Below the pieces are notes generated by a model. It was not told the DNA's origin, searched no databases, and worked only from the letters and a program-made list of their open reading frames with translations. A DNA stretch of 64,000 nucleotides, from the NCBI GenBank assembly GCA_020152595.1, contig JAIGNY010002050.1, positions 1,240,001 through 1,304,000 of the forward strand, given 5' to 3'. Shown here piece by piece: positions 32,761-45,403 of this stretch. How positions within the stretch are numbered: the first letter of the stretch is position 1; the number at the start of each line of letters is the position of its first letter. A program made the position numbers and the translations under genes. Origin of the DNA: Chiridota heheva (taxonomy: Eukaryota; Echinodermata; Holothuroidea; Apodida; Chiridotidae).

Positions 32761-35700
32761 ATTTTCAGGAAACCCAAATTTCAAATAATTTTGTGAAATA
32801 TCTTCCTACGTCGCTGATACATGTACCTCACATACGGACTTCCCCTCCGCCCCAAAATCGAGATGGAAGTAGTAGATAAAATAATTTATAAATGGTAGTA
32901 ATTACTCTATTGTCAGATTGTAAATGCTTTAAATCTTGATAATATGACAAAAGGTCCAACCATGGTGTTAAGTCAATACATGGCAAGACCTTAACCATTT
33001 CTCTTAAATTAATTAAATGCCATAAGTGCTAACTTGCACTTATAGAAAAATAAAACAATACAAGAAAGAAAAGGGCCCTCTATAAAAATACGTTTTTAAT
33101 TCAAGGTCTATGGACATACATAGCAATTTATACTGGTTGAAAGATTATTAAAATCTGAGCAGAATAAATTTTTAAATTTAGAAAGGAGCAATTTTAGTTT
33201 TAGAGATACAGTTGATCAAAATTTGATCAGTTTTTGAATTGATGCTTAAATTCTTTATGCAATTCTTTTCAAGTTTTTCCCTAAATCATAGTCACTGAAA
33301 GTGAAAAGTGATAGTGATGCAAAAGTGATGAAAAGTTTATTTCCTTGGAGACATGGTAAAGACTCATAAACATGTTTTTTTTATCAGAATTTGCTACACC
33401 AACTCCAAAGAATTACGATAAACATTTAATCAAACAAAAAGATTTACCAAAAAAAATTCCATGGTAGCCCAGTAATATAAACAATTTGCAGAAATATCCA
33501 AATTGATGACAGATTTAAAAATGGTGTATAATGGTTAACATTTAACAAATCTTGATGATATTATTTGCTCCTATAACGGTTTTTAATATATTCTTAAGCA
33601 ATTTAGGTAATGTTGCCTCTACACATCCATAGCCATTAAATTTCATTGATGATTTTAATTGTTCTAAATATATATTCATTATCATTTTTTTAAACAGATG
33701 CTGATCTAGCCTAGTCATGAAACACCAATACAGCTTCAAAGATTATGTGAAGGGTAGACCAAGAGTGGTCATTAGAATGGAGTGGACGCTTGTCGTTAGA
33801 GTAACCCATTACTGAAGGTACATAAAGGATCGTTATAAGTACATTAGGGATTAATGCGATTTGTATCGAAAAGAACTTTCATGTATTCTTAAAGGATTTT
33901 AGCTGAATAAGTTTAAAATGTACTGTAAAATGGAAACAAAATTCTTTAAACTTTTATAGCTATAGGTAATTTTGTTTTCGCCTCTGTTTCTTTGTCATCA
34001 AGTTACCTCAAAAACTGATGAATGGATATCACAAGAATTTGACACATACAAAAAAAAGATTATAATACTTTTTATAATCCATAGGCGCAGGCAGGCTAGG
34101 TCACATGTGACGTGACGTTGCCACTTGCCAACTCCGGCTCTCATTTAAGACCTCTGTAAGGCAGGCTTATATTACTAACATCTCTATTCATCTGTACACG
34201 GAATACTTATGATTGATATCATGAATTTACTCGAGCGAACGTTAAAATCATCGACACACTGTTCCGTATACGTATACGTGATACCAATACACATGTAATA
34301 ACGCACTACAACACCCAGGATATCAGCTGATCAGTCAGCTGTTTAGGTAGACAAGCGCTGTAAATAGATATTTGACTTGGAAATTCCGTATATTTTCTAT
34401 TATTTGGTAATAAAAACATAATCAATATACAATAATCATTTTTTGTCAAGCAATTACTGCACTTTTAATCAAAAGTGAATCCTAAATTAAGGAAAAGTAA
34501 GTTTACTCGAACTTGCGACTAAGTATACTTCTATATATGAATATCCAATGTCGATTCTTGCACATGCGCACGGTGTACGCACGCTCTAATGAGAACCCAC
34601 CTTGCCTCACTCTGACGTCAAAGTGTGGTATCTACCTTATTATATATCAGTGCTTACACCACTGAAATCAGTGTGTTATACTTAAAATAGGCCTACATCT
34701 AATGCTCGAGGCGCAAGCGTACGCATACCGCGCTATACGCATTGGAATTGCAATGCTCAAACCGTGCAATCCAATTCCTACGCCGTAAATACGTAAACAA
34801 AAACACCCGTAAAATATTCTCGGTCGTGTTGATTTTGCTCCAACTTGTGTATACACGTGACACGCGTAACCAGGCATAGGGTACAAAACTCAGTTTTACG
34901 CAGGAATTTCACTGTTAAAGACCACGGAGCCAAAACTTCCGAGAAAATAATGATTTTTGGTACATTTTTAACAATAAGTTTTACTCAGTGATATCATCAT
35001 TTGATTCGTGAACGTCTCTACGGAGGAATCTAACAGACTAAGTTTTTCGTGTTTACAAGGTATGGAGAGAATTTGGCAGCCATCGGAAGTAAAAGTTTGT
35101 TATTTCGGTGATGTTGCATAATATCGCTTAGCATTGTATTGATATGGTGGCACACTAGTAATCATCCAAGCATCAGTCGAGCCATGTGCGTGTGATGTTA
35201 CGTGCGCATATTTTATACTTCAATTTCAAACAATAAAGACCGTGACACCGAACGCGACGCTACGCAATTTTGTCAGAGCGGTGCATGCAAAGCCAAAAAA
35301 GCGTCACATACATTATGCATTAGTACATACACATTAAACGCGACGCAATTTTATTTAGCGGCGCAAAAAAGAAAATCGCGTTGGATCAAGGAATCACAGG
35401 CCTTGAAAATACTACTGGATTAACAAAGTTTGACAGAGACTCAAGAAATAATGGACGAAGAACACTAAATCATCTGTATTTTCAATCGTTCGATGCTGTT
35501 TCATAGAAAATATCAACATTACAAGGATATGTGACGCAAAGAATGAAATAGTTTCAGAAATCAGTCAAAAGGGTAAGGGAAAAAAGTTAATTTTCACCTT
35601 CTTTACAAGCTAAAAATCAACTAAACTTGAGTGCGATATATTTTGCGTGAACCAGCCGTGCCAATATGAAGTAAACGTATGCCTATGTAATCGTCTTGGG

Positions 35701-36104
35701 CTTACTTGAATTATTAAAATATAAAGATTGAAGAAATGGTTTTTAATAACCTTTTTACTGTCGGCTAATAAATGGTTTTACCATAAAACGATTACAATTT
35801 TGCGATCTTACATCACCAGAAATTAAGGGAAAGCTGGGTAAATTAAACTGTTAAAAGAGGTTTCTACGTTTGCCCTGGTGAAACGATTAGAGGATTGGCT
35901 ACTTATTTGGTTCGTCATCTGTGCCTGCTGTCGGGTAGGCTGCGGCTGAAGTCAGGCTAGATGTGCTATATTCAGACATACATTGAATTGTGCAAGCTGT
36001 CGCGCATTGAGTGTGATGTTTATCTCACTGAAAAAATTATAGCTTACCACCGTTAACGGAATTTACAAATATTTGCAGTCAAAATCGTTCCATAGTTTCC
36101 ATTG
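32761..36104. other. AT-rich region with no supported gene
   Basis: No family recognised. A more CpG-containing stretch at about 34,560-35,420 has mixed sequence and frames of about 73 codons on either strand, none with known motifs. TCACATGTGA (34,101-34,110), an E-box-type palindrome, lies near 34.1 kb. This could be a promoter or untranslated region, but I cannot show it. Confidence 0.4.
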
Positions 36105-36304
36105 GATCATGTTGTCTGTTGATTAACGTTAAAATTTGCAAAGCATTGGCCTACGCTCAGACGCTAGGCCATTTACTTCTGCTTCGATTTCCAGGTTTGG
36201 GGCAGATCATGTTGTCTGTTGACTAACGTTAAAATTTGCAAAGCATTGGCCTACGCTCAGACGCTAGGCCATTTGCTTCTGCTTCGGTTTCCAGTTTTGG
36301 GGCA
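36105..36304 (+). repeat. 100-bp tandem duplication
   Basis: GATCATGTTGTCTGTTGAYT begins both copies at 36,105 and 36,205. Each runs through AGCATTGGCCTACGCTCAGA and CGCTAGGCCATTT to GTTTTGGGGCA. Only a handful of differences, so it is recent. Confidence 0.92.
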
Positions 36305-37399
36305 TAACGTTAGGCTCGTTAGGCTATCAGTATCATCATGAAGTTTGTTGTTATTGGTGCTGGTAGGCCTAACACACATGCTGCTCGTTAGGTCTTTATA
36401 CTGACCAACACATTATTTTTAGAGCAGTGCATGTTAATGTCCTTGATTTGTATTATTTTATTTTTTTTATTTTTGGAGGGGGGGTGGAGAGGTGGGAAAT
36501 AGCCATAAAGGGTTGGGACGGGGTCTTGCAGTGTTGCACCTACGTACATGCAGAAATATGATTACATTTTGAGGATGAAATTCAGACAAAGGCTATAGAT
36601 GGTTGGTACAGTATGATTAATGTTTGTGGGTGGGATGGAAGTTGATATTGTCAAAAGGTGAGTACTGTCATTCACTCCTAGCTGGAACTTGAAGTATCAT
36701 TTGGAATTCAAGGCTTAAATATTACTGCACATTTTGAAGTATATGTTAGCCTAATTGAATAAGAACCAGAATTACTTCAATTACTAAATAGGCTACAGTT
36801 ACAGCTAGGTTCTATAGTTTAAATTAAGACATGAACAGATGCACATTGTACTATACATGGTTGATTGGTATTGCAGGGCTATCTGGGTGTGATAATCGAC
36901 GCTACAGTATGCTAGGTTTTTAAGTGCATGTGAAAGATCTGACCAATGGGTAAATTTACAGTTTTTAGCATGGAGACTAATGTAGTCCTCAATACTCATG
37001 ACTAATATGACCAATGCACCATGCATCATTCCCCAACCTTAGGTATGATTGTTAATTGCTATGTAGATTTTTTATTCATTCTGACAAGATTCTGCGTAAA
37101 ACTATAGATGGCATTTCCTACACACTTTTATATTTGACATAATATTAGCCACTTTGTACAGTATGTACTCAAAGCAGGTTCCTTATAGTTTCACAGTCAT
37201 TATTGCATCAAAAATGGTACATACAATTTTGGAATAGTTGATAGTACTGTATTTCTTTCAAGAGAAAACAAAAACTAAATTGAAAGGCTTTTTCAGTTAC
37301 CTAGTTAATTAAATTAACATTATGGAGAAAATTAAACTGGAATATACTGTAGCTATTTCTTAGGTGTTTTGGTAAGAATTTTCCACATACTTCATTGTG
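36305..37399. other. Spacer, no gene recognised
   Basis: AT-rich with a T-run/G-run tract at 36,455-36,490. Nothing coding is supported. Confidence 0.4.
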
Positions 37400-38520
37400 A
37401 AAGGTGATTTATATCTTTTATGTAGATGTCACTAGTCTGCCACTTTTATTTTGTATTTTTTAGTGTGAGACCAAGCTATCAAGAGCAGATGAAAGAACGC
37501 TTGGGATACTGGCGGAAGGAGAAAAGGAGCATGGAAGATAGATGACTGTATAAGATGTATCATAACTTGAATACCATGAGACAATTTTTACCCTGTTTGA
37601 GTAAGGTATTGTGAGATAATCCCTTCAGATCATTTAAAAAATTCATTTTCATTCAAATCTTTTATATTCCAGGAAAGATGATACCCCAGATAATACTAGA
37701 TGAAATTTTTGAGTTCTTACAACTCAGTGAAGAGAAAGGAATTATCAAAAATATTTATAACGTGTATAATGAACAAATTGAATATTAATTTTGGGGGAAG
37801 CTTTTTCATTAGAACCAACATGAAAAAATACATAAAATTCTTAGGCTCTTCAAGAACTATAGTGACACATATAAATGCTGATAGGCAATATTAACCAGAT
37901 TGCTATATGATATCAAGATAATTGTTATTTATTCAAGCTTGTGAACACCTGGGAAATGATCATGAAAATTGTATAGGTGTTTTGTATCTTTTATATAGAT
38001 GTCACTCGTCTGACACTTTTATTTTGTCATTTTTTCAGTGTGGGACTGAGGCTGCCATCAAAAGACGATTAAAAACGCTTGGGAGAAAAGGAGCACAAAA
38101 GAACAGTGATGACTGTATCAGAAATATCAAGATACGAATACCGTGGGACGGTCTTTACCCTTTGTGAGTAAGTACTAAGTATTGTGAAACAATTAGTTCA
38201 GATTATATTTTGAATATCCATTTTCGTTCAAATCTTCTGTATTCCACAAAAGATAATACGTAAATGAAATTTGGTGCTTTTAGAACTGAAGAAGAATAAA
38301 AAATAAATAATACTTATAACTTTTATAATAAAAATTAGCAAATCTAAATATTGTTGTAGGGAAGCCTTTTCATTACAACCAACATGAAGAAATACATAAT
38401 GGTAAAGTTCTTCAAGGACTAAAGACACCTATACTGATGTGTAATATTAACCAGATTGCTATATGACAATTATGATATATTTAAACTTGTGAACACCAGA
38501 AGTTCTCATCAAAATTTGTA
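37400..38520 (+). repeat. About 575-bp two-copy segmental duplication with exon-like core
   Basis: Copy 1 (about 37,400-37,970) and copy 2 (about 37,980-38,520) share TATCTTTTATRTAGATGTCA, CACTTTTATTTTGT, a core with CGCTTGGGA...GAAAAGGAGCA, a CATTTTCRTTCAAATCTT block and TATTAACCAGATTGCTATAT. In copy 2 the core (38,039-38,163) is preceded by a TTTTTTCAG acceptor-like site and followed by GTGAGTAAG. One frame stays open (EAAIKRRLKTLGRKG). In copy 1 the donor is lost and the frame has a stop. It may be a duplicated, decaying exon of an unknown transcript. Confidence 0.75.
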
Positions 38521-41500
38521 TGGACTTTGACAGCTTAGCCGTGACAACTCATGGTTTAAAAGCTTTTAAATTAATCAGCTTTATTCCATCCAAAAATATA
38601 AATGCAAATGAGTAATGACCTCTGTTTCTAATTTTGTTGGTTTTCAATGTTCTAGCACGGTAGTTTGCAGGAAAGTAGCTGTTTTGGTTCAATGTAAAAG
38701 ATGTGTTTTTTTTTAGTCATGGGTAAATTTGAATGAAAACAATTAAAAAAGAAGTTCATACATGACATACAGGGACCAGTAGATTGTTGCTTCCTGCCAC
38801 ATATATTGGAATTAAAGTATATTATGACAATATGAATTATAAGAGGAAAATAGTATACTTGTGTCACAAAATTTGATTTGTTGTTTCTTTTTCTTTCACA
38901 GTGCATCTTCAGATAGAAGATTGATGTTGCATCTATCATACAGCAAATGAAACAGCACAGGACACACTACACCTTCTAGAGATAAACTGCTGAAGCAATG
39001 TCCATCAACAATCCTAGAATATTTCAATATAGTCCATTTTTTACCACTAGTCTTTTAGGAGTAGCAATCCAGTCAGTAGAAAAGTAGATTTTTTTAAAGA
39101 CATTAAAGAAAAAATTGTATGAAAAGAGAGTACAAAACCAAAGTCTAATTGGATGTTCTTTCTCATTCCAGAATTTCATCCACTTAATCTAGCTACCGCA
39201 AGAAAGTATGACGCGCAGAACTTGTATATAATTGAAATGTTTCTCTTGAAATTATCTTTTGAGGTAAGGTATTCTTGTAATTTAAATTTGTTTCACACTT
39301 AAGGAACATTTTGATATGTCCTTCTTGATTGAGAGGCAAAAAGCTGTTATTGCAAATTCAGCCTAGCCCCCTCCCCCCTCCTCCACTTTTTAGCCACCCT
39401 TCCCATCCCCCCCACATAGCGCAGTCACTGACCAATTTCTATGAGGTAAAACATTTTCTCGAAGGTGGAAAGCATTCTTTTTGCAAGAAAATGCTGAAAC
39501 AGCTAATAAGAGCTGCTTATAGGAAAGAGGATAGACCAATGACATTACAGAAAAAGTTCATGAGATTTGATTCATGAAAGGATGGACAGATTATTACTAA
39601 GAGATCTGGTGGAAAAGGATATCAGATGGCAGTTTCTTGGGAATTTTAATTTCTAAAAGAAACATATTTAGCAGCTGCTTCAGACTGCTGTACGTATTCA
39701 AGTAAAGAATTTCATTTTTAGAATGTGTTGAGCGAAGAATTTCATTTTTAAAATGATTTGATCAACCAGCAAATTCTTTGTAACCTGTAATAGACAGAAG
39801 CTGGTTTGCATGTATTTAAAAAAAAAAGACTTGAAACATTAGATTGTATCCTTTTTGTGCATCATGTTTTGGTCCATTGTGTACAATAAATACAATATTT
39901 CTAATAGAAAAATACAGAGTTATATTTTAGAATTCCTTTTTACTCCTTGTTTACATTGTATTTCATACTAAAGTATTGAAACTATCTTCGGACCACTAGA
40001 CCAGAATATATCACTAGCATTGTTTTAAAGGAGGTCTTGGTCAAGAAGTAGGGGCGTCTTTTTTGACAAGGTAAATTTGAAATAGGTCATTGAAAAATTA
40101 TGTAATTATTTATAAGAATTTGTTATGACTTATTTCAACATTTGTATCAAAAGTTTTCAGTCACCTTCACGAAAAGTGTGTTTTGTGTATCTTGATTTTC
40201 AAGACGCTCTCACGTTTTGGCCGCCAGCTCCTTGAGTATGTTTTGTAAAATTTGTCAATATAAAAACATTTTGAACCCAGCAGCAATCTATAGTAGCCCA
40301 TAAAAGATGACAATTAATTCATATTTGAAAGACTGCATGTGAATTGTAAAAGATTTCATCCAAGTAAAAAGATGAAAAACTTTAAAATTTTCCATGCTGT
40401 TGTAAAACTTTTAGAATGTATAACATGCATACAGCAGACTACTACCATTGAAATGCATCAGAGCTACTCAAATTTCAGAATTTACTCATGTAATACACAG
40501 CATAGGCTGCAAATAAAAAAGAGTGTGAAATATACTTATGCCCCACCCATGTTTTTTCAACAATTTTTTTTTTGTTGCTGAAAAAAAAAAAAAAAAAACA
40601 CTTCAAATTTCCTCCAGAAAGTAAAATCCATAGAGATTCAGTGTGCTTTATCCCAATGAGCTCCAGCAAGTAACCTATAGTTTAGCCTCCACATCTCAGA
40701 GGGGGAAAAATGATTTTGTGCTTTCATCTCAATCTGTCAATAGACCAATTGACGGCTGTTGAAAAAGTTTACCGTTTCTGAAATCGGCAACTATTACAAC
40801 ATGCCATTGAATCAGTGCCACTTTTTTGGATTGTGCATATTTCAAATACCAAAACATGCAAAACGAATATGTTACCCGAATACAACTTGTGCAGTTATGA
40901 GCAACTCATATTTGTGTGAAGCGCCCCAAAAATATCCCAAAAAGAGAAAGGTACTGCCATAATAAGGGCTGTTGGAGGGGCGCACTTGAAATCTCACCCC
41001 CATTAAAATTCTTTCATACAGGTGCGTCACTAAGGCTCGAAGACTGGGAGGAGGAGGGGGGGGGGGGGGTGCTGAAATTTTCACCTGACAAAAGTCTATG
41101 GCTGTCCTGACAGGTCTCTGGAGCAGTGCATTCCAGAGACATAGGAAGTGGGAACGGGGATTTTGTCCGGAGAGGAATGCATTTTGCTGGTTTGAAGGTG
41201 AAATTGGAAACTTATTGAAATAGAAATGTTGGGAAACTTTTGCAACATTTCTTAAAAATTTAATATTTCACTTCATTATTTTATGACTTTGGGACCCTGA
41301 TAACAAACCCCTCCCTTAGACACGCCCTTGAGTAGCTTGTATTATTTCAAAAACAGAGTACACAATTCAACGTAACTACTCTGGTCGAACGTTGGAGCTT
41401 GTCGGAGTGGAGCTAAATAGAAGAAGTTAGATATAAAGTTGTGCCATTTGTTTTTTACTGATTCTGATTAAACCGAGTTTTACTGTAGAATGATACTGCT

Positions 41501-42437
41501 AATCCTGTCCAGACTAAGCGGGCGAAGAAGAATCTACCCGACAGGATGGATCATCTCCACCAACGAGGCAAACAATTTCCCTCACAAAACGGCATGATTT
41601 TCCCGACAAACCGCAATTTTTCTATCACTCATCTGTGCTTCTTCTACCCACCACATATATTACCAAAGTCATGATATCATCTTTGGCTCTTGTACTGTTG
41701 TAATGAGTTATCAATCCAAATTTAAAATTAATCCCATCTTGAGATATCTTCTTTCTGGAAATCAGTATCAGAAGGGAACAGTTTTGGATTCATGTGCACT
41801 GTATAAGTCTGCAGATTGGGGTAGGCCTACTTGTTTTCGTTTTATAATTTTTTTTTTTAATATTTGAAAATGTCCTTCATTTAAATAATAGGCCCTGCTT
41901 TTTGGTCTACTAACAACACCAGGCCCGTAGCTAGGAATTGAAAGGGGGTTAGTTTTTCGTATTAAAGGACAGACAATCTTGAAATTCTGGGTGCTTATTA
42001 TTTTTTTAGATTTTAAAAGGGCACTTTCTCAATAAAAGGGGATTCTGGAATTTGAAAGAGGTTTGTTTTCCGTATAAAACGGAAAAAATATTGATATTTC
42101 GAATGCTTATTAAAGCGACAAGATACGATTGAGAGCGAGTTTTGAAAATATTTTTCATTCCATGAAACTTTATTTTTTTAACATTTTTCGTTTAGATTAA
42201 TTGGCGTTGTGGAGACATGAAAACCAGCCAAGTTTCTTTTAAAGATTTTTTTTTTTTTTGAGAACTGGAAGCATTAAGAACAAAAGTCACAAATTAACGT
42301 TGAATCGTTTTGTCACTAACTTTAGGCTACCACTTGCGTTGTTCCAGTTCTGCGAGATAATTCAAAATTTGATTGGCATAATTTTCAGACGTTGGTATGA
42401 TTTCACCACAGAATAGGTGTGTTTATACTCAGTATAC
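38521..42437. other. AT-rich region with no supported gene
   Basis: It contains acceptor-like sites (for example TCTTTCACAG at about 38,900), a poly-T/poly-A pair at 40,562-40,599, a G12 run at 41,055-41,068 and an AATAAA with downstream ATTTC near 39,887. Short G-rich TE-like fragments lie at 41,020-41,100 and 41,930-42,070. A short duplicated motif AAGAATTTCATTTTTA occurs at 39,706 and 39,736. No protein is recognised. Confidence 0.4.
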
Positions 42438-42524
42438 ATGGCTTCTGGCCTACTTATGAAGAATTTGTATCGATTTTTGGCCAAATCTCGAACACGTCGC
42501 ATCGCTCTCCTAACAAAATTTGAG
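42438..42524 (+). CDS. Candidate first coding exon of an unidentified host gene
   Basis: ATG at 42,438 opens 29 complete codons (MASGLLMKNLYRFLAK..., ending LLTKFE), followed at once by GTAAGC, a good splice donor. The peptide is short, basic and amphipathic (K, R, R, R spaced among L, I, F), as in mitochondrial presequences, and lacks acidic residues until the last codon. The phase is 0. I do not recognise the protein and found no second exon downstream, so this rests on start, donor and composition only. Confidence 0.35.
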
Positions 42525-45269
42525 GTAAGCCAAGACTATTTAAAAATATTAACGTTAGCCATACTCAAAATTGAAACGGATATTTACACCACGGGTGGTG
42601 TGCGTAGGCCTACTAGGTTAAATGTCAATTTAGGCAAAAATGCTAACTTTTTGGTGTAAATGGAATGATTCAAATAAAAAAGTTAATTGTTACTGCTAGG
42701 GTCACATTTCAAATTCACTAAAGAAACTTCTTGAAAGGTATCCCAATTGATTTATGAAAGGGGAATGAGCAATAACAACATTGTTCATCTTAGCTTACAC
42801 CGACTATAAATTTTCTTCTGAAGTTAACTAGACTGCTAGAGTTAACTAGATTTACCCTACAACTTTAACTGCTTAGTGCCACCCTGTCCCTGTCTAAAAC
42901 TTTTTTGGTATATTTTAACAAGGAACTTAAACTTCACTTGAAAAAAAAGAATAAGAAGAAGAAAAAACATTAACATTAAGGTAATACTGCAGTTACTATA
43001 CTTTCATCAGCTTTACTCTACATAGTTTGCTGATTTTAGGTATAAGAAACGCCACAATTTAGTGCACTTCATAAATCATTTGCGAAGTATTTTGCCTTTA
43101 CAGTTACTGAAAGAGAGTGCATAGTTCTGAATAAATTTGCGATTAAGAATTAATTACCTCAAAATACAATGATAAGTTGACAACATCTATTACAATTTAA
43201 ATTTTAATGTAACAGTTATATGCAAGTTACTGTCAGGCATACTCTAAATACAACTCCCAGCAATGTTTTTCTTTTTCATTCTTTTCATTATGATATGTTC
43301 AATGACTTTTACTAAGCCTAGCTGTCTTAGCAGAGTGTAAATACATTGCATTAAAGCTAAAACTGTTTATGGGGTGCTATAAAGCCAACTCTTAAATATT
43401 TGTCAGTGTTTTATATTAAAGATTAACAGCTATTTTATAGTTCTTTTCAAAAAGATGTTCAAGAACAAATATTAGAAGTATTTGACACAATAAAAAATGA
43501 GCAGCACTTAAATCTGAAAATTTTAAATGAATATTGCACATTTTATTAGGCTGACAATAGCTTAATTCATTGTATACAATCATTTAAGTAGGTAACTTAG
43601 GGTTAACTTGTTGATAGAAAACTGACGTAGGTCTACAGCTATTGAAACAAATATGATGTAATTGAATAATTTACACTTCATATAAAATAATAAGTGTAAC
43701 TATGTTCCATATGGCTCCAGTATTATCTGGTCAAGATGCCAAATGATAGATTGATTTTTGATAACAAGCTGATAGGCTTTGATACTGATACCTTTGTTTT
43801 TAATTTATATTATTATGACATCAACCTCAGCCAAGATGTTTCTCGATTAATGTTCTTTTTATCGGTAGGTCTATCAAATCTGCTTAATATTGTAGTTCAA
43901 CTTTAAAACAATTGATTCAATAAAACCACCCCAATGTAGATCAGCTGTTAGGCTTAGCCTAAACATAATGCTATAGGTATTTTTATTTTTATTTCATTTA
44001 CAATTTCACAAATATTTGTATACCTTCTAATATAGTAGCCCATTATCATTTTTAATTTCTGCATTATTTGTTAAACAGTAAAAGTTAGGATGGTTAATCT
44101 TGATATTGTTCCATATTGGATGCTAGACCTTACTATATCAAATACTATAGGGCCTAATTCATATCTGAAATTTCACTGATATGCTCATCACTGCTTCTTA
44201 TTAACCCACACTTGGGGTGCTATGAAATAAGTTTAATGGTAGGCATACAATATGTGATTTAGAGACTGGGCCAATAGAAGTGTGTTTGCAAAGGCTTTTT
44301 TATTTGGAATAAAGCTGATGGTATGTAGTTTCATTAACTATACGGTACAATAATAACAAGTTTTCACAGTTGTTGCCTGCATTGAGATTACAAGGAAATT
44401 TTAAGTTAAAAAGATTGATGGCCTTTGTTATTAAAACAAACGTTTAGTTTTACTTGGCGTGAAACGAACTAGCAAAGCCACAACGTTTGTTGTTCATGAT
44501 TTTTTGTTTTTTAATAAATTGTATTTTAGTTTAAATCAGTATATATTTCGGCAATCATGTCTGTTTTTTGCAGAAAAAGACCAGGCTTGAAAAATTGTTT
44601 GTGTGGAGGAACCCATCTTTTTTTTTAAATGTGCATCGGTAGGTAGGCAACATCTTTTTTGTAAAGGGTGGCCTAATCTCTACAAGAAATATGTTATGAG
44701 ATCTCCACATATATTTCGTATATGACTGAAGATAATGACTGAATATAATTACTGAAGATAATGAATTTAATTACTGAAGGTTTAAATTATAATGCCTATG
44801 TAATGAACATGTCATGTCATTTACATACATAATTATAAACATGGTTTTGCATGTAGATTTTGAATTACATGAAGATCATTTCAGGTACTGCAACTAGTAT
44901 AAATATAAATTAATTTTTACAGAAATGATAATTATTCCTGCAGATATTCACCATGTTTGAAGAAAATTTAATCTATCTTCATTTATAATTTTTCGTGAAG
45001 GTGAATTAACTTATTGTACTTTTGATTTGCTCATATGCATAATTATACATTTCTAGCAGCTATTATTCAACACAAACAAACAATAGCCTTTTAATATGGA
45101 GCTCTACATTTACACTTTATAGCCTATACTATTTTTCTATATTACAGTTGTATAACAGCCTGACATAACTAAAGCAGTACTGTCATACTTGTGGTTAAGT
45201 GTGATGGATAATATATATTAAACAGCTAAGGAAAATGTGAATTAGAGATCTTAATATACATCCAGTAGA
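42525..45269. other. Long AT-rich region without recognisable genes
   Basis: No open frame of note, repeats of family scale or RNA gene seen. If the exon at 42,438 is real, this is likely to be its first intron. Confidence 0.4.
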
Positions 45270-45403
45270 AATATGAAGTAGAAAAGTGTGACAAAAATTG
45301 TCAGGTTTAAAAAGGTGTCAGGTAGACATCTGAGGTAAATGCACATAAGAGTGGAAAATATTTGTCAGGTTTTACAAAATAATGTCAGGTATACATCTAA
45401 AGT
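45270..45403 (+). repeat. Tandem repeat (about 75-80 bp unit), left part, split by the RTE
   Basis: The units contain GTCAGGTAGACATCTGAGGT / GTCAGGTATACATCTAAAGT alternating with GTGACAAA...TTGTCAGGTTT. The right part continues at 48,774-48,900 with the same blocks (GACATCTAAAGCAGATGTAC, AGTGACAAATAGTTGTCAGG). The array existed before the RTE inserted. Confidence 0.8.

Noticed and set aside
34080..35420. CpG-containing stretch with E-box/CRE-like words as a promoter
   Set aside because: The motifs are too short and no transcript start, exon or conserved coding sequence could be tied to it; mentioned only as spacer content.
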